Assembly: GCA_947650285.1 (NCBI GenBank)
Contig: CANTFL010001106.1
Coordinates: 1 to 64,000 of the forward strand
DNA length: 64,000 nucleotides
Reading direction: 5' to 3'
DNA from: Hyaloperonospora brassicae
Lineage: Eukaryota > Oomycota > Peronosporomycetes > Peronosporales > Peronosporaceae
The position numbers were made by a program, and so were the translations under genes. Positions 1 to 11,183 of the stretch are shown one piece after another (position 1 is the stretch's first letter; each line of letters starts with the position of its first letter). The notes beneath the pieces were generated by a model. The model had not been told where the DNA came from. It made no database searches and saw nothing but the letters and a program-made list of their open reading frames with translations.

Positions 1-1002
1 CGAGCTCAGCTCTTCTGCTTTCTCCTTTACGGATGCAGCTTGCTCCTTCCCAAACATCATCGTTAGAAGCGTGGAGATTTCTTGATGCTCCGAAGGAAGT
101 ACATCCATGACCGTCGAGATGTATCTAACGAAGAAGTCCAGGTTGTGGTGTCCTAAGATAGACTGTCCCTGTGTTGGGATTGCCAGCTTCAGAGCAATTT
201 CATCGAACTGCGTCTTGCATAGCATCAAGTATGTATATAGCAACTGTTCCAGGAGCTGTAAATCTTGGGCATTGATGCCATTGAGCTTCAAAATCGACAT
301 AAAAGATGCGAGTTCGGCCAAATCACCGAAGCCGTGGTACAATGTCTGAAACATCCTGACGGGTCGTGTATCTGATCTTGCCGCGTTGTATTTCTTGATG
401 TACATCCCCAGCTTCTCGTAAACCATGGCTGCAGTAGGAATTTCACCGTCCTCATATCCGGGAATCATCTTCTTGAAGAACTCGAGAGGATGCACTTCAA
501 CTGGAGACATTTTAGCTTTCGTCGACGCCGTTGCTTTCGGACGTGCACGACCTGACGCTCGGGTCGCTCTATCCGGATCGCCTCGCTTGAATGCTCTTCC
601 CTTCGGCGCCAAAGTAGCTACACGTTGCCCAGTGGGGCTTTCTCGATGGACCTCACGCCGGAACGTGGAAAGGCGCTTCATCAAACTTTGAAAGTGCGTC
701 TCCGGCCGTTTCTCTTGTAAGGTCCCCACCTCAACTGGAGCACTTCTTTGCCATCCGTTGATCAGCTCGTGTGATGCCGCTTCCATCTCCTCCAAGGTAT
801 ACATCATAGGCTCCATCCGTTCTTCGCCAGTCCTGTGGTCCTGTACCTCTAGCGTTTTCTTGACAGCGACGCCATCGTGAGCGGAACGAATGGCGGCCTC
901 GTTTTCAGCGTTCGTCATTGTACGGCTGGATGGCTCCGAAGCGTTCGTACTGCCTGCCAAAGTCGCAGTACAAGCCACAAGTACGAAGTGGAAGATGCGC
1001 AT
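1..1002 (-). CDS. Candidate secreted effector with EER motif and LWY-like repeats (partial)
   Basis: An open frame of 334 codons runs from an ATG at 1002 to the window edge, so the C-terminus is missing. The start MRIFHFVLVACTATLAG is a clear signal peptide, cleaved near residue 21. The acidic N-terminal part carries GEER at residues 59-62, but no RXLR precedes it. After a basic linker, the C-terminal part holds helical blocks resembling oomycete WY/LWY modules: an F-rich helix (LEFFKKM) followed by FQTLYHGFGDLAEL, then LDFFVRY followed by STLLTMMFGKEQ. Trp at the W position is replaced by Phe. Such proteins are typically secreted and delivered to host cells, but the function here is inferred only from architecture. 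An Inr/FPR-like promoter lies 30-50 bp upstream and supports this start. It could instead be a non-effector secreted protein. Confidence 0.72.
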   Translation of the reverse strand, partial: MRIFHFVLVACTATLAGSTNASEPSSRTMTNAENEAAIRSAHDGVAVKKTLEVQDHRTGEERMEPMMYTLEEMEAASHELINGWQRSAPVEVGTLQEKRPETHFQSLMKRLSTFRREVHRESPTGQRVATLAPKGRAFKRGDPDRATRASGRARPKATASTKAKMSPVEVHPLEFFKKMIPGYEDGEIPTAAMVYEKLGMYIKKYNAARSDTRPVRMFQTLYHGFGDLAELASFMSILKLNGINAQDLQLLEQLLYTYLMLCKTQFDEIALKLAIPTQGQSILGHHNLDFFVRYISTVMDVLPSEHQEISTLLTMMFGKEQAASVKEKAEELSS

Positions 1003-1032
1003 CGTCGCGTTCGGTCGTCTAGGCGCGAAAGA

Positions 1033-1053
1033 GCAAATTGCGAAGTAAACGAG
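1033..1053 (-). promoter_or_regulatory. Oomycete Inr/FPR-like core promoter of the effector candidate
   Basis: On the minus strand, CTCGTTTACTT is followed by AATTTGC. The latter fits the oomycete flanking promoter region consensus MWTTTNC, and the former resembles the Inr (GCTCATTYYNC). It ends about 30 bp before the ATG at 1002, the usual position. Confidence 0.5.
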
Positions 1054-2916
1054 TGGATCAGCTCGCACACCAGTCCGACGACGGGACCTTTTCATTGGAC
1101 AGGGCAAGCTTTCAAATCGTGGTGATAATTCTTGCACTCTTCCCCCAAATGGCTATTATAAAGGGTCAGAAACAGACCGCAATCTCTTAGGCAGGTTTTG
1201 ACGATTGTAGCACCGCCTAGTGCGCACTAAAGGCTTGGGCCAGTTTCGTGTGTGTCGCGTCAGTCAGTCAGTAGCACTTGCACTCTCAAGTGTGTATTGC
1301 TTTCATCGATGTTTTTTTATGTTTTGCGAAAATAGGACAACGTCAGCTTGTGTCTATCTCGTCTCCGCGCTTTTGCATTGTACTCCGAGCGCGTAAATCG
1401 ATTATTGTACTATTCATTCCGCTTGTTTGAAGAAGCAGCAATGCTTTGGTCGTCAAGGAATGAGATTTGCGCTCTCGTGTGTCCTTTGCAAATCGAAATA
1501 GTGGACAGCGAACTACAAAAAGCATGCGCACTCTAGCGCCTCATGCGTTTACCGATCTACCCCTGACGATGGATTCAGCTGACATCGATTGTAATAATGT
1601 CCAGCACTGTTGTCAACGTAAAGGTGGCCCATTGATGCAGTGAGAAAATCGCTGACGGAAAGGTTAGGTTATCCATTCACGTCATCCTGATTGTTGGCAC
1701 ATCAATATCGCTTCCGTGGTGGTCGTGCACGAACGAGTCACGATAAACTCGTGCGTTCGATCGCGCTGCGGACGTGGACTGCTTCTCGCTTGTATGACAC
1801 CGTTTAGAGGTTGGCGCGTGTATTCGTCGGTAGATAACATCGCTCGACGACTAGACATTCACTAGCCTAATCTGATGATAAAAAGCCTAAAGAAAAATCG
1901 CGAACAAACTAAAATCAAAGGTAAAAACTGCTCTTCGAGTTTCTGGTACATTTGGAATGGGAATAAGCAACAAAATAATTATCGAGCCAAACATCGCTAC
2001 GAGCACCAATTAATTGCAGACATAACAAAACATCATAACTAAAGGATAAGTCGTTACAGCATGTGAGTATCGGATGAGCATGTCCGCAAAACGCTATTGC
2101 TCATCCATAGCAAGCGAGAGATGCGGAAACACTCGCTCGTCACCACGTTGGTGGCCCCGCCCTTTTCCAGGTAACTTCCATCTTATTTGTTACGGAGAGC
2201 AGTATAGCACCGTTCGACGTCTGAGCACAAACTCATCGCATGTTTTACCACTGGATTGTCGCGCTTTACGCCTTTGTGTTCGCATGCATAGTAGCACCGT
2301 AGAGAATAGGCGACTCAGGTATCGAGAAATGTCATGTGCCTCTCGAAATCATCGTAACTTCACACGACACACCTGACGAAATTGTGATTTCGCTGCGTTT
2401 ATTGTAAGCGCGATTGCTATCTCGTTGATCCTCCTTCTCTCCAACTCGACACGGAGATGCCAAACTCGCATTGTGCTCCATTATGATGCCTCGTGTTTCG
2501 TACCTACGGGCTTCCTTGACCAATCAAGACTTTCGTGGCGACGCTCGCGGCTGCATGCGCTTCATTCTTCGTGTTTAGATTCGCAATTGTTCATCTCAAG
2601 GTACAAAAAGAATGGCGCACGGGTACGAAAAGGCATACGCTCGCTACAACGGATGAGCAAATATGCGATCAAATTCTCCTGAAACACCACCGGCCTATGC
2701 AATTTGATAGTCAGAGCATCATGAAGTGCACCAACAGTCACGGCTTGCATCGATTGAGCGCTTCTTTTAGCAAGCGCACCGTCGGCAAGCTGCAGGTAGC
2801 GCGGCTTCAAGACATCTTTGTTTCTGTGTGCAAGTCGGGTGGTCCATAGATGTCAGACGGGTCATGAGTACTGGTGGATCGAATGATATCGCTAATGCAG
2901 CTGCGGATGCTTTGGA
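1054..2916. other. Intergenic stretch, no gene recognised
   Basis: Open frames here are short, overlap on both strands and show neither family similarity nor a consistent codon bias. The longest (plus 2535-2849) has no ATG at its 5' end. I see no RNA gene and no clear repeat. Confidence 0.5.
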
Positions 2917-3021
2917 ATGTCTCGCGTTCTTCTTGTTGTGCTACTCGCACTCACTGCTTATCATGTCAAGCTGACGACCATGCGTCAAGTGAAGACGATC
3001 ATCTTGCAGTCATTCTTTTAG
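2917..3021 (+). pseudogene. Short ORF with signal peptide, possible truncated secreted-protein gene
   Basis: A 34-residue frame starts MSRVLLVVLLALTAYH, a textbook signal peptide, and stops 18 codons later. Shifted by one base, the same DNA reads a polar acidic stretch (QADDHASSEDDHLA) of the kind that follows effector signal peptides, so this may be a frameshifted effector remnant. The longer plus-strand frame at 3049-3387 contains LEER but no recognised domain. It could be chance: one short signal-like ORF is weak evidence. Confidence 0.3.
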
Positions 3022-3659
3022 CTCGTTCAGTCTGAGATTGCGAGCATTTTGTCACATTTAACGCTGATGCGGCCAATGCATCTGATTCTCAATATCATTG
3101 TTTTCAAACTTAGCCGACGACAGCGAGCGGTCGGAACGACAGAGTTGAGCCCAGAATGTCCTGTATATCGTAAGCGAGGATTCAGTATCGTTTCATATCC
3201 CTGCATTGCACTTGGTGCAAAATTGAAAACGTCTCTTGTCGCAATCAGTTGTATCCATGTGCGCCAGGTCAAGTGGCAACATCTGGAGAATCACGCTTAC
3301 AAGCGCTATGTCCATATCGATCCTTCGTCTCACCAATCGCTAGAGGAGCGATCACTTAACATATTAAGTAAAGAAGAGATAGAGTAAACACCGAGTGAAA
3401 ACGTGCTATCTTGTATCTACGTCGCACTTAGACGTGTGTCAGGTCAAGTGCATGACGGGCGAAAGGGAAGACATAATAACCCACCGAACCCTCGGCCTTG
3501 TCTAACGTGGTACACGCAAGCATACATAAATCAGCATGTGCGAGTTCAGCAGCCCTACCTGCCACGAGTTATGCGCGTATGCGGTCATATCTTCGCCCAC
3601 TCGGTTTTCAGCTCGAGCCAAACCTCACCCACCAACGTGTCCAGCTGCGATCTTTCGTT

Positions 3660-4460
3660 ATGCTATTCCGGAACATCAGCTGTACCTCGCGCTCTGTGGT
3701 GTCCACCACCCGTCGCCGCTTTGCGGCTCTCACGTCTCTGGCTCACGTGCAGCATGCGAACGGAGCTCATGGCCATGACGCAGAGCAAAGCGGCGACCTG
3801 ATCGACGCCTCATCAGGCTCCGACGGACGTTTTTACGTGGAGCAACTGTGAGTTTGCTGCTTCCGTAACAACGATCCGTGTGACTTGGCTGACTATATAT
3901 GGTGTGAGCACGTGTGTCGCTTGCTCTCTCGTGTAGGAACGAGCACTGGCGATCAGCCGTGGCAGGCCAGAATTTCACGAAGGGGGATGTCATTGGCTCG
4001 GCATCTGGCACTCTGGTACGAAGCTTTTGCAGAGCAGGTGATCGTAACTTTCAGGCTCTCTGTGTGCGCTGCACCATAACTCATACCTTCTGTGCAGTTC
4101 TCCAAGCCCACTCGATTCACGGTGCAGATTACCCCGAGCGAGCACATAGATTTTACGGGCGGACTGGAGTTTGTGAACCACGGTTGTGATCCCAATACGC
4201 GTATCCACGTGGTCGAAGGCGAGGCAAAAGTGTCGTTTGTGGCCATTAAGCCGATCAAAGAGGGCGAACACCTGACTTTTGACTACTCTACGACCGAGTG
4301 GGACATGGATGAAAAGTTTGACTGCCGCTGTGGATCACCGACATGCAGTGGCTACATTTGCGGCGCAAAATACCTGTCGGACGAAGAGGTGATGGAGCGT
4401 TTGCCGTACTTCACGCCGAGCGTGTTGCGCCAGTTGCTTGGCCGCAGGCTGGCCAACTAA
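3660..4460 (+). CDS. Small SET-domain protein (probable lysine methyltransferase)
   Basis: Three exons, 3660-3847, 3937-4015 and 4098-4460, join in frame (GTGAGT...GTGTAG and GTACGA...GTGCAG introns) to give 209 residues. The C-terminal half is a SET domain: NHGCDPN at residues 116-122 is the SAM-binding NHxCxPN signature, GEHLTFDY at 145-152 provides the catalytic-type tyrosine, and CRCGSPTC at 165-172 is a post-SET zinc cluster. SET proteins of this kind transfer methyl groups from SAM to protein lysines; the substrate is unknown. The N-terminal 45 residues are rich in Arg, Ser and Thr and might be an organelle signal. The initiator is uncertain: another in-frame ATG lies at 3579, and a further upstream exon is possible. 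It converges with a second SET gene 115 bp downstream. Confidence 0.8.
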
Positions 4461-4575
4461 GGTTGAGAGAGTGTTGCAAGATCGTTGCGCCACGTCGAGA
4501 TCCGTGTGGGACACTGTAAACAATCACTAGAGGTTGATAAAAAAGCTATTCGCAATGGAGTACATGTTGTCTGCC

Positions 4576-6026
4576 TCAACGAGTCGACATCCTTGTGGTG
4601 CTGGGTGGATACGTCTCCGGACAAGTGGCCAGAGCATGTTTCCATCGTTCGATTGTGTCGATAACTCCTGCAAACACTTGTTTGTCTTCGATGCGCACAC
4701 GAACTGCAAGCAATAAACGGATGCTCGACTTCTCCGTTGCATTGGTCAGAATCGCCTCATCCTCTTCGAGCCTGTTTCAGCCACGCAAGACAGAATGCAA
4801 TTACTAACGTAAACAACATTTGCCACAAAAGCGCTGCACGTACGTTGTTGGAAACGTCTCGAGTTTGCGGCGACAGGCATTTTGTAGATTGTTGTAGACG
4901 GCCAATTCGTTGTGAACGCTGATCATTGATAACATGAAAGCCTGCAGCAGAAAACGATGTGTCATTACGACAATTCCGTCCGTGCAAAGCCGACAAGATA
5001 CTCACACGCATCAATCAGAAGGCAACGTACCTTTTTGTACAGATGCATGTCTTGCTCGTTCATCAAGATCACGCGCAAGGTAGCTAGTAGCCTCTCGTCT
5101 ACGTCATTTCGGAAGAGGGTCCCACAAAAGTCGTACGTCTGTTCCCTTGTGAGATCGTTAGCATCCAAAATGGTTTGTTTCAGCTTCCGATACGGATCTG
5201 CTGGCGGGACCTTTACCCAAAAGTCCACTGCTCGTCGAGGATTGCCTTGCGCGACAAAGCCGTATGAATACAGCAGCTTCGCATTCGAGTATTGTCCATA
5301 GCTAATGTGCACGGCATTGCCGTTCGTGACTTCGGTCGGTACATGGTGGACCATCATCTGCTTCTCGTCATCGAACGAAACAAAGTCATCCAGCGGGTTG
5401 CACAGGCTCACGTCGTGATTGAACATGTCCATCGCTGGACAGAGTAGACGCAAGTACTTTCCACCCCTGTTGACACCAAACGCGCGACTCCAGATCACAC
5501 TCATGGCCCACGTATAATCCTCCAACGTCAGTGTTGGCAGCGACGCAAAAATATCGGGAAACGCTTTGGTCACTTCTTGGTGAATGGTTTGAAAGTCCCT
5601 TTCCAGTTGTTGTTGCATCAGCCGCGTCAGCAGCAACACATTTGTGCCTCTGAGCTCATTCAGCTCTGTATCTGACCAGAAAACAGGCAAGTCGAACGTA
5701 GTCGGTAGCGACGCGAGGAACGGGGCAAAGAACGATCGTGTGCCTTTGTTGCGCTCGTGCATTACATGCAGTGCGAGCACTTCGTCGGACGAGATCTGCG
5801 GATATTTCTCGAGCACGGCTGCAAGGTCAGATCGAGCGGCAGACTCGACCGTCATGGTGAGCTTGAAAGGGACCTGCAATGTCACTTGACCGCAGGGCAG
5901 CGTCTGCTTTGCCAACACGCCATGGCCTTCGTACTCGCCGAGGTATCGAATTGCCAACAAACTGTCAGTAGTTCCATTGGACTCGAGCCATTCAATTAGC
6001 TTCGATACAACGGCAGATGAGGCCAT
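4576..6026 (-). CDS. SETD3/Rubisco-LSMT-like SET-domain protein methyltransferase
   Basis: Three exons on the minus strand (6026-5031, 4941-4844, 4771-4576) give 429 residues. Introns of 89 and 72 bp have GT-AG ends and matching phases. Residues about 20-250 form the divergent SET domain of the SETD3/plant Rubisco LSMT group: DMFNHD (NHD 203-205) and ISYGQYSNAKLL (from 241), where human SETD3 has a similar YG.xSN motif. The C-terminal exons supply the helical LSMT substrate-binding domain (HNELAVYNNL, ETFPTTLEEDEAIL). Family members methylate His or Lys of cytosolic or organelle proteins such as actin; the oomycete substrate is not known. Without the two introns the frame ends early, at 4965, and loses this domain. 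It converges with the small SET gene. Confidence 0.9.
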
Positions 6027-7017
6027 GCGGATGAGAAAAAGCTCCTGCAGCTTCGACGCGCAGTTGTTGTCGTTGAATGGGTGGCTGACGAGAGCAGGCA
6101 GTTAGTTACAGGAGTATGGATGCGATTGTGATAAGATTTGCGAGTGTTCGTGTCGGATGGTTCATCGACTTTATCGTGCAACTTCAACGTCGACGCCACA
6201 CCAGGTCACTCACTCGTTTGCTGTGGCCCTTTGAGGTGGCAGTTATTGACCGTGCGGATTCAAAACGTATCTGCGTCATGTTGTTCAGCAAAACGCCGGA
6301 AAACTAGAGATCCTTGAAACCCACGGCGGAGTGGCTTGGACGTCCTCTTTGTCGAGCGGTGTTATTTAAACAGCGAAAACAATGTAGCAAGCGAGGAGCG
6401 TGATCGACACAAAAGCGGATGGCAAACACGTTTCGGTAACGTCCACGAAGCGCAACACTTCACGATTGTGTGCTCTATTCGGCAGTGAACACACATCAGC
6501 GAATAGCAATTGTGGTCGCAACACAGCGCATTTGTCGAGCGATCGTTTACATAGGCATGACTAGTTTATATGCTGTGAGCCATAGCGCGCACGTAGCGAT
6601 TTCAAAGCCATGAAGAAGCACGATGCCAGTGTCACGTAAGAGCTACTGAAGTATAAAACGGGGCGTCGACTGTTCATCGCGATGGGAAAGCAGAGTCACA
6701 AACGTAACATGTATCGATTGGCGGCTCTAGCTCAGAGTAGCAAGCCGAGGCACGCGCATGCGCCGGCGCGCTGGAACGGATACCAAAGAGCAGACACTAA
6801 GTTCTTCGCGCTCTTGTCCTCCGAACTGCTCGAAAGTGCTGCCATCCCGAGCCTTTGTCGCGCATGCCTGAAATGGCTACAGGAATCGGACTTGGCGAAC
6901 TCTCTGTGATGAATTACAGGTTAGTGAAGAAAAAAATGGACGTAGTTCGAATCGATAGTTGAGCATAGATCGATTCAACGTGGCTTCAAGATCGACTTGG
7001 GCTCCCGATATTTCAAG
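6027..7017. other. Intergenic region with one doubtful small ORF
   Basis: This holds the SETD3-like promoter side and a 75-codon plus frame at 6682-6909 (MGKQSHKRNMYRLAALAQ...), preceded by TATAAAAC at about 6652. The ORF has no recognised domain and I would not call it a gene without transcript support. Confidence 0.4.
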
Positions 7018-7158
7018 ATGAAAACCACTCGATGTGCGTGTCTCGTCATCAGCATCATAGCCAGTATCGAAGTGGTCGATTCTGCTCGCTCGTTGTCGAC
7101 GACAGCTCGACGCTGCATGGATCAGCATCCGTGCGGACGCATTGTGGTTGACACATGA
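7018..7158 (+). CDS. Hypothetical small secreted peptide
   Basis: A 46-residue frame begins MKTTRCACLVISIIASIEVV, a plausible signal peptide, cleaved after DSA near residue 23. The predicted mature part is 23 residues with RSLS right after the cleavage site (a distant echo of RXLR, too short to call) and two cysteines. A tandem duplication follows the stop immediately. It may be a real small secreted protein or the truncated 5' end of an effector pseudogene. Confidence 0.33.
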   Translation: MKTTRCACLVISIIASIEVVDSARSLSTTARRCMDQHPCGRIVVDT

Positions 7159-7169
7159 ACCGGTGAAGC

Positions 7170-7255
7170 GCATTGAGCTTTGTCGGACGCGAAATCGAAA
7201 CGAGGATGTAGTGCATTGAGCTTTGTCGCACGCGAAATCGAAACGAAGATGTAGG
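7170..7255. repeat. Tandem duplication, 43-bp unit, two copies
   Basis: Copies 7170-7212 and 7213-7255 both begin GCATTGAGCTTTGTCG and end in GATGTAG. They differ at only a few positions, so the duplication is fairly recent. Confidence 0.85.
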
Positions 7256-8135
7256 TCTCTGAGTTTCAGGATAGAGATCCAAACAAAGAGTTGCCACGGG
7301 CACTGCAAGCGATCCGAGAGTGGTAGGAAACGGGTCTGCAGCTAAGTGCAAACAACGTTGAATGCGGATTCGCAGCAGTAGATGGATACAGCCAAGTGCA
7401 ATCGCTTACAAAATAACATGACGCCAGGAAGGGTGCAATACGCTTGAACGACGTATGATCGATAGCGCGAGGGCTGATGCAGCAGATTGAGTTGATGAAC
7501 AGGCCTGCAAAGATTGCGAAAAGGGCGATCTGTATAACTGACATGACAAATTATACTCGCATTTCAGACGAAAAAAGCGATCTGGAAGACGAAGCGATGG
7601 ATGACAACATCGATGCAATGAAGCCTCGAGTGCATTTACATCATAGCAGGCATGACCGAAAGGCAGCAGAATCGGAGATTTATATTGCCGTGCTTGTGAA
7701 AGAGAGAATGTCGTTGATGTCTTCATACCACCTCGCTGACGCAACGTATCGGTGATCCGAAATCGATTCGACAATTTGGCAGCTCCTACGCACAGCCATG
7801 ACCTGCAGCGACGACAACGAATTCGACTATTGCTGCTCGGTCTTTGATTGCAAACCGACGAAAGGATGCTACAACGTGCCTCACTTGTGAATATTGAGCG
7901 CAATGAAAAGCGGTCCGAAAATGAGCGGGTCTGGTGGCAGTAAACGAGCTGTCACGGTACCAATTGCGTGACGTTACACTGACCCAATCGCGTTTGTTCG
8001 TTCACTCGTGTTTGTGCGCCGGAATATCTGGTGTGGCTGCCACAATATGATGTGGACCACGTCTTTTTCGCCCAAACAAAGCTTTTACCGCGTCCCACCC
8101 GCGTCGTGGCCTCTCAGTTCCTCTCTGTACTCGCC
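7256..8135. other. Intergenic region upstream of CWC25
   Basis: A 92-codon plus frame at 7477-7755 (contains SDLEDEAMDDNIDAM) and antisense frames have no family similarity that I can see. The last 100 bp are presumably the CWC25 promoter and 5' UTR. Confidence 0.4.
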
Positions 8136-10202
8136 ATGTCGCTGGCCTTTCTGTCCAAGAAGAGCTGGCACACAGCGAACCTACGCGTACGTCGAGCCTT
8201 TTCCTGTTGCTGCAAGGCGGCACGCTATTCTTCGCTCATCGTTGTCGTTACGCCGGCTGTTTGCTCGATCTGTTTGTGCTCGCGCTCGAGCCGTTTGTGA
8301 CCTTTAACTTGGTATACTCTGCCTGCTGTGATGTTTGATTGTTGTTATCTTTGGCGTGCAGAATGTCGAAAAGGTCTGGATTGCTGAGCAAAAGCATGCA
8401 GCCGAAGAGAAGAAAGTCGCAGAGCTGCGGAAGAACATCGAGCAGGAGCGGCAGCTGCAGGAGCTGCGACAGCTTCAGGCGGACCAGGGCAACAAGTCCG
8501 CGGCAATTGAGCGTGTCGACTGGATGTACGAAGGACCGTCAGCAGCTCGGGAGAAGACGGCCGAGGAGTTTTTGCTCGGCAAAGAGTACAAGGGTGAGGA
8601 CGAGAAGACTGCTGTAGAGGAGGTGGACCTAAGTGCGACGACAAAGTACGGCTCTTTGGCGCTGACGAAGAGCGCGTTACCAGCGAATGACGCTTTTCAG
8701 CGGCTGCATGAGGACCCGATGATGCTCATTCGTAAGCGTCAGCAGGCTGCTCGTGAAGAGGTTTTGAAGAATCCAGTCAAGATGAAGCGTATTCAGGAGG
8801 AGGTGGATCGTTTGAAACAGATGAAGAAAGCCAAGAAAGATAGGAAGAAAGAAAAGAAGCGGGCGCGAAAGGATGAAAAGCGTCGGCTACGGAAGAAGAG
8901 GAAGCTTCGTGGTGACAGCGAAGACAGCGAAGATGGAGTTGACAAGAAGATGGATAGCTGTTTTGAGCGAAACCATTCGACCGTTCATCGAGGAAATGAT
9001 CGTGCTAGTGAGAAGGAACGATTGCGTCAAAGGTCGAAGAGTCGATGCAGGTCGCCAATGTCTACGCGCGTTAGTGGCGGTCAGTGCCATGGTCGCTCAC
9101 CTCACGAGAAACGAAAGCCAGAGCGGCGCGAGCGCAGTATTTACCACCATCGATTGGATCGTACAAGTTCGCGTAGATACGCTGACGCGCATCGAGAAGA
9201 TAAGAGTTCATCGAGAGACCGATGTAACTCGACGCAGGGTGTTAAGAAACATTATCGAAGTCGCAGTCCTCAGCAAGATCAGGACGATTTTGGTCGCAAT
9301 CGACGATCATCCCGACGAATGGACCACTCTGTGGATCGCTTCAGTAGAACGCGGCTCAGACAAGACCGTAGATGCCGCACGGGGCAGCGCTACGAGAATG
9401 CTTCTGGAACAAGCTGCTCACGAAGTCCAGTGGTTCGGCAACGCATGCGTCGATCTCGCAGTCCAATTGATCGACGAGAAGGTCGCCGCTCCCGTAGCAT
9501 GAGCGGTCATCGAGACAGACGACGCTCGCGTAGATCCAGTGGGCGTTACGATGATGAGGGGTCTGGTCGTGAAGATACACGTCGGGATCGAAGCAGCCGA
9601 CAAGATGCGTCACAAGCACACGAGAATGATTCTGTTGGGGTGCATCGACACGGCCACTCTCGCACGGATGCGGAATCGAGACGTAAACCTGTTGATAGGG
9701 AAGGAAAATACGGTCTCATTAACAAAACGGATGCAGTGAAGTCAAAGAACGTCGACAAAACATCTTTGGGACCCAGTGTTCAGCACTTGGCGAAGGCTCG
9801 TGAGGCCAAACGGCTCGAAGAAGAAGAGCGCCAGCGTAAGCTAGGTGAGCCGTCGGGCAAGGAAGCGCGCAAGCTGACCGAAGAGGAGAAGAGGCAAAGG
9901 GTTCAGCAAATGGTGGACGATGCAAAGCAGCGTGACGAGTACATTAAAAAGCGCGCGACTCTGAAGAAAGACGAGCTGGACAAGCTGGAGCAAAACGCTA
10001 CGAGCAGTAATCCGGAGTTTCTCAGGTGGGGTGTTTTTCTCTACACGCAGCGGGTCTCGCGTTGTCTAACCACGGTTTTGTTTGTAGGAAAGTGCGTTCG
10101 GACGCATACTTGGACAGCGAAAGTAGCATGAGCGACCGGCTTCGCAGAAATGCTCACTACATCCAACGAAAAGCTGACGCCTCCAACTTCCTCACGAAGT
10201 AG
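8136..10202 (+). CDS. CWC25: Pre-mRNA-splicing factor CWC25
   Basis: Three exons, 8136-8186, 8362-10025 and 10088-10202, give 609 residues. Exon 1 encodes MSLAFLSKKSWHTANLR, and the GTACGT...GTGCAG intron (175 bp) joins it to NVEKVWIAEQKHAAEEKK, together the conserved CIR_N domain of Cwc25. Residues about 60-150 (VDWMYEGP, EEFLLGKEYKG, NDAFQRLHEDPMMLI) are typical of the family. A highly basic coiled segment, then about 250 residues rich in RS/SR/RR dipeptides, fill the middle. The last exon restores the conserved end (FLRKVRSDAYLDSESSM...HYIQRKA), which a read-through frame would lose. Cwc25 joins the spliceosome just before the first catalytic step. The RS-rich insert is long compared with fungal Cwc25 and resembles metazoan orthologs. 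Confidence 0.93.
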
Positions 10203-10401
10203 ATCGACTATCTTTTAGGAATTGAAGGGCCTGCTAAGCAAAGAAAGAGAGCTTTTGTTTTTTCGTTCACAACACATTGGAAAAGTATCGAAATGAAACA
10301 TCGTTGACATGCAGTGCGACGACGAATCGAAGCTGGCCGATGGTCACGAACGAGCGCATAAGAGACCGAGGCGTCAAATTTCCTGGACGCGAGCGATTCC
10401 A

Positions 10402-11145
10402 TTACTCAATGTCGCTCATATCACTCACATCGCTATCGCCTTCCTCGTCACCCATGTCGATCGGCTGCGAGGCGTACGTGCGCACGTACTCTGAAAAACA
10501 GCAGCAAAAAGAACAAGTCGAGACCGCAAATTATTGTTCAGCACGCTTCCAGCAGCGGCCAGAAGCAGTTGTTGCTCTGACGCACCTTTCACTTTCGTAC
10601 GGTACATCTCCGCGTCTTTCATCAGCAGCGACGCTGCTCCGTCATTCAGCGGATCACTTGGGTTCGGGTAGCGCAGCAGTTGAGGAAGGAACGTGTCAAA
10701 CACGTTGACCAGCTCTAGTCAAGACAAACAATACTCTCTGGTGTCAGTATTCGCCTTAACCGAGCACCTTAGCAATATGACATCTGAGCTTCCCACCAAA
10801 CATTGGACTCCACGTTTGATTGATCACGTCCAGGCACACGGACCCCGACCTAACAGCATCAATCGTAAACAAAGCGAAGAACGCAAGGGTCAGCCGCGAT
10901 TACCGCTCAATCTAAAGAGTTGAGATACGCAAGAACATGCTTTTTGTCCACATTGGGGTGGTAAATGCGGTTCACAAAGCCAATCGATGGCGATTTGAAC
11001 GGATAGTCCTCAGGCAGCGTCACGTGGACCTTCCACGACCCGCCTTCGTACAGACCTTTGCCACACATACAAAAGCCACAACATGTCGTTAAAGACTCCT
11101 CTTCACCTCTCTCTCACCCTATCTAATATATCTATCTATCTATCA

Positions 11146-11183
<38 letters not shown>

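Noticed and set aside
8873..9502. Long plus-strand ORF inside CWC25
   Set aside because: Second reading frame of the RS-rich exon; CWC25 frame is supported by conserved ends and splice sites.
10026..10131. Read-through C-terminus of CWC25 without the last intron
   Set aside because: It loses the conserved final segment, which the 62-bp intron restores in frame.
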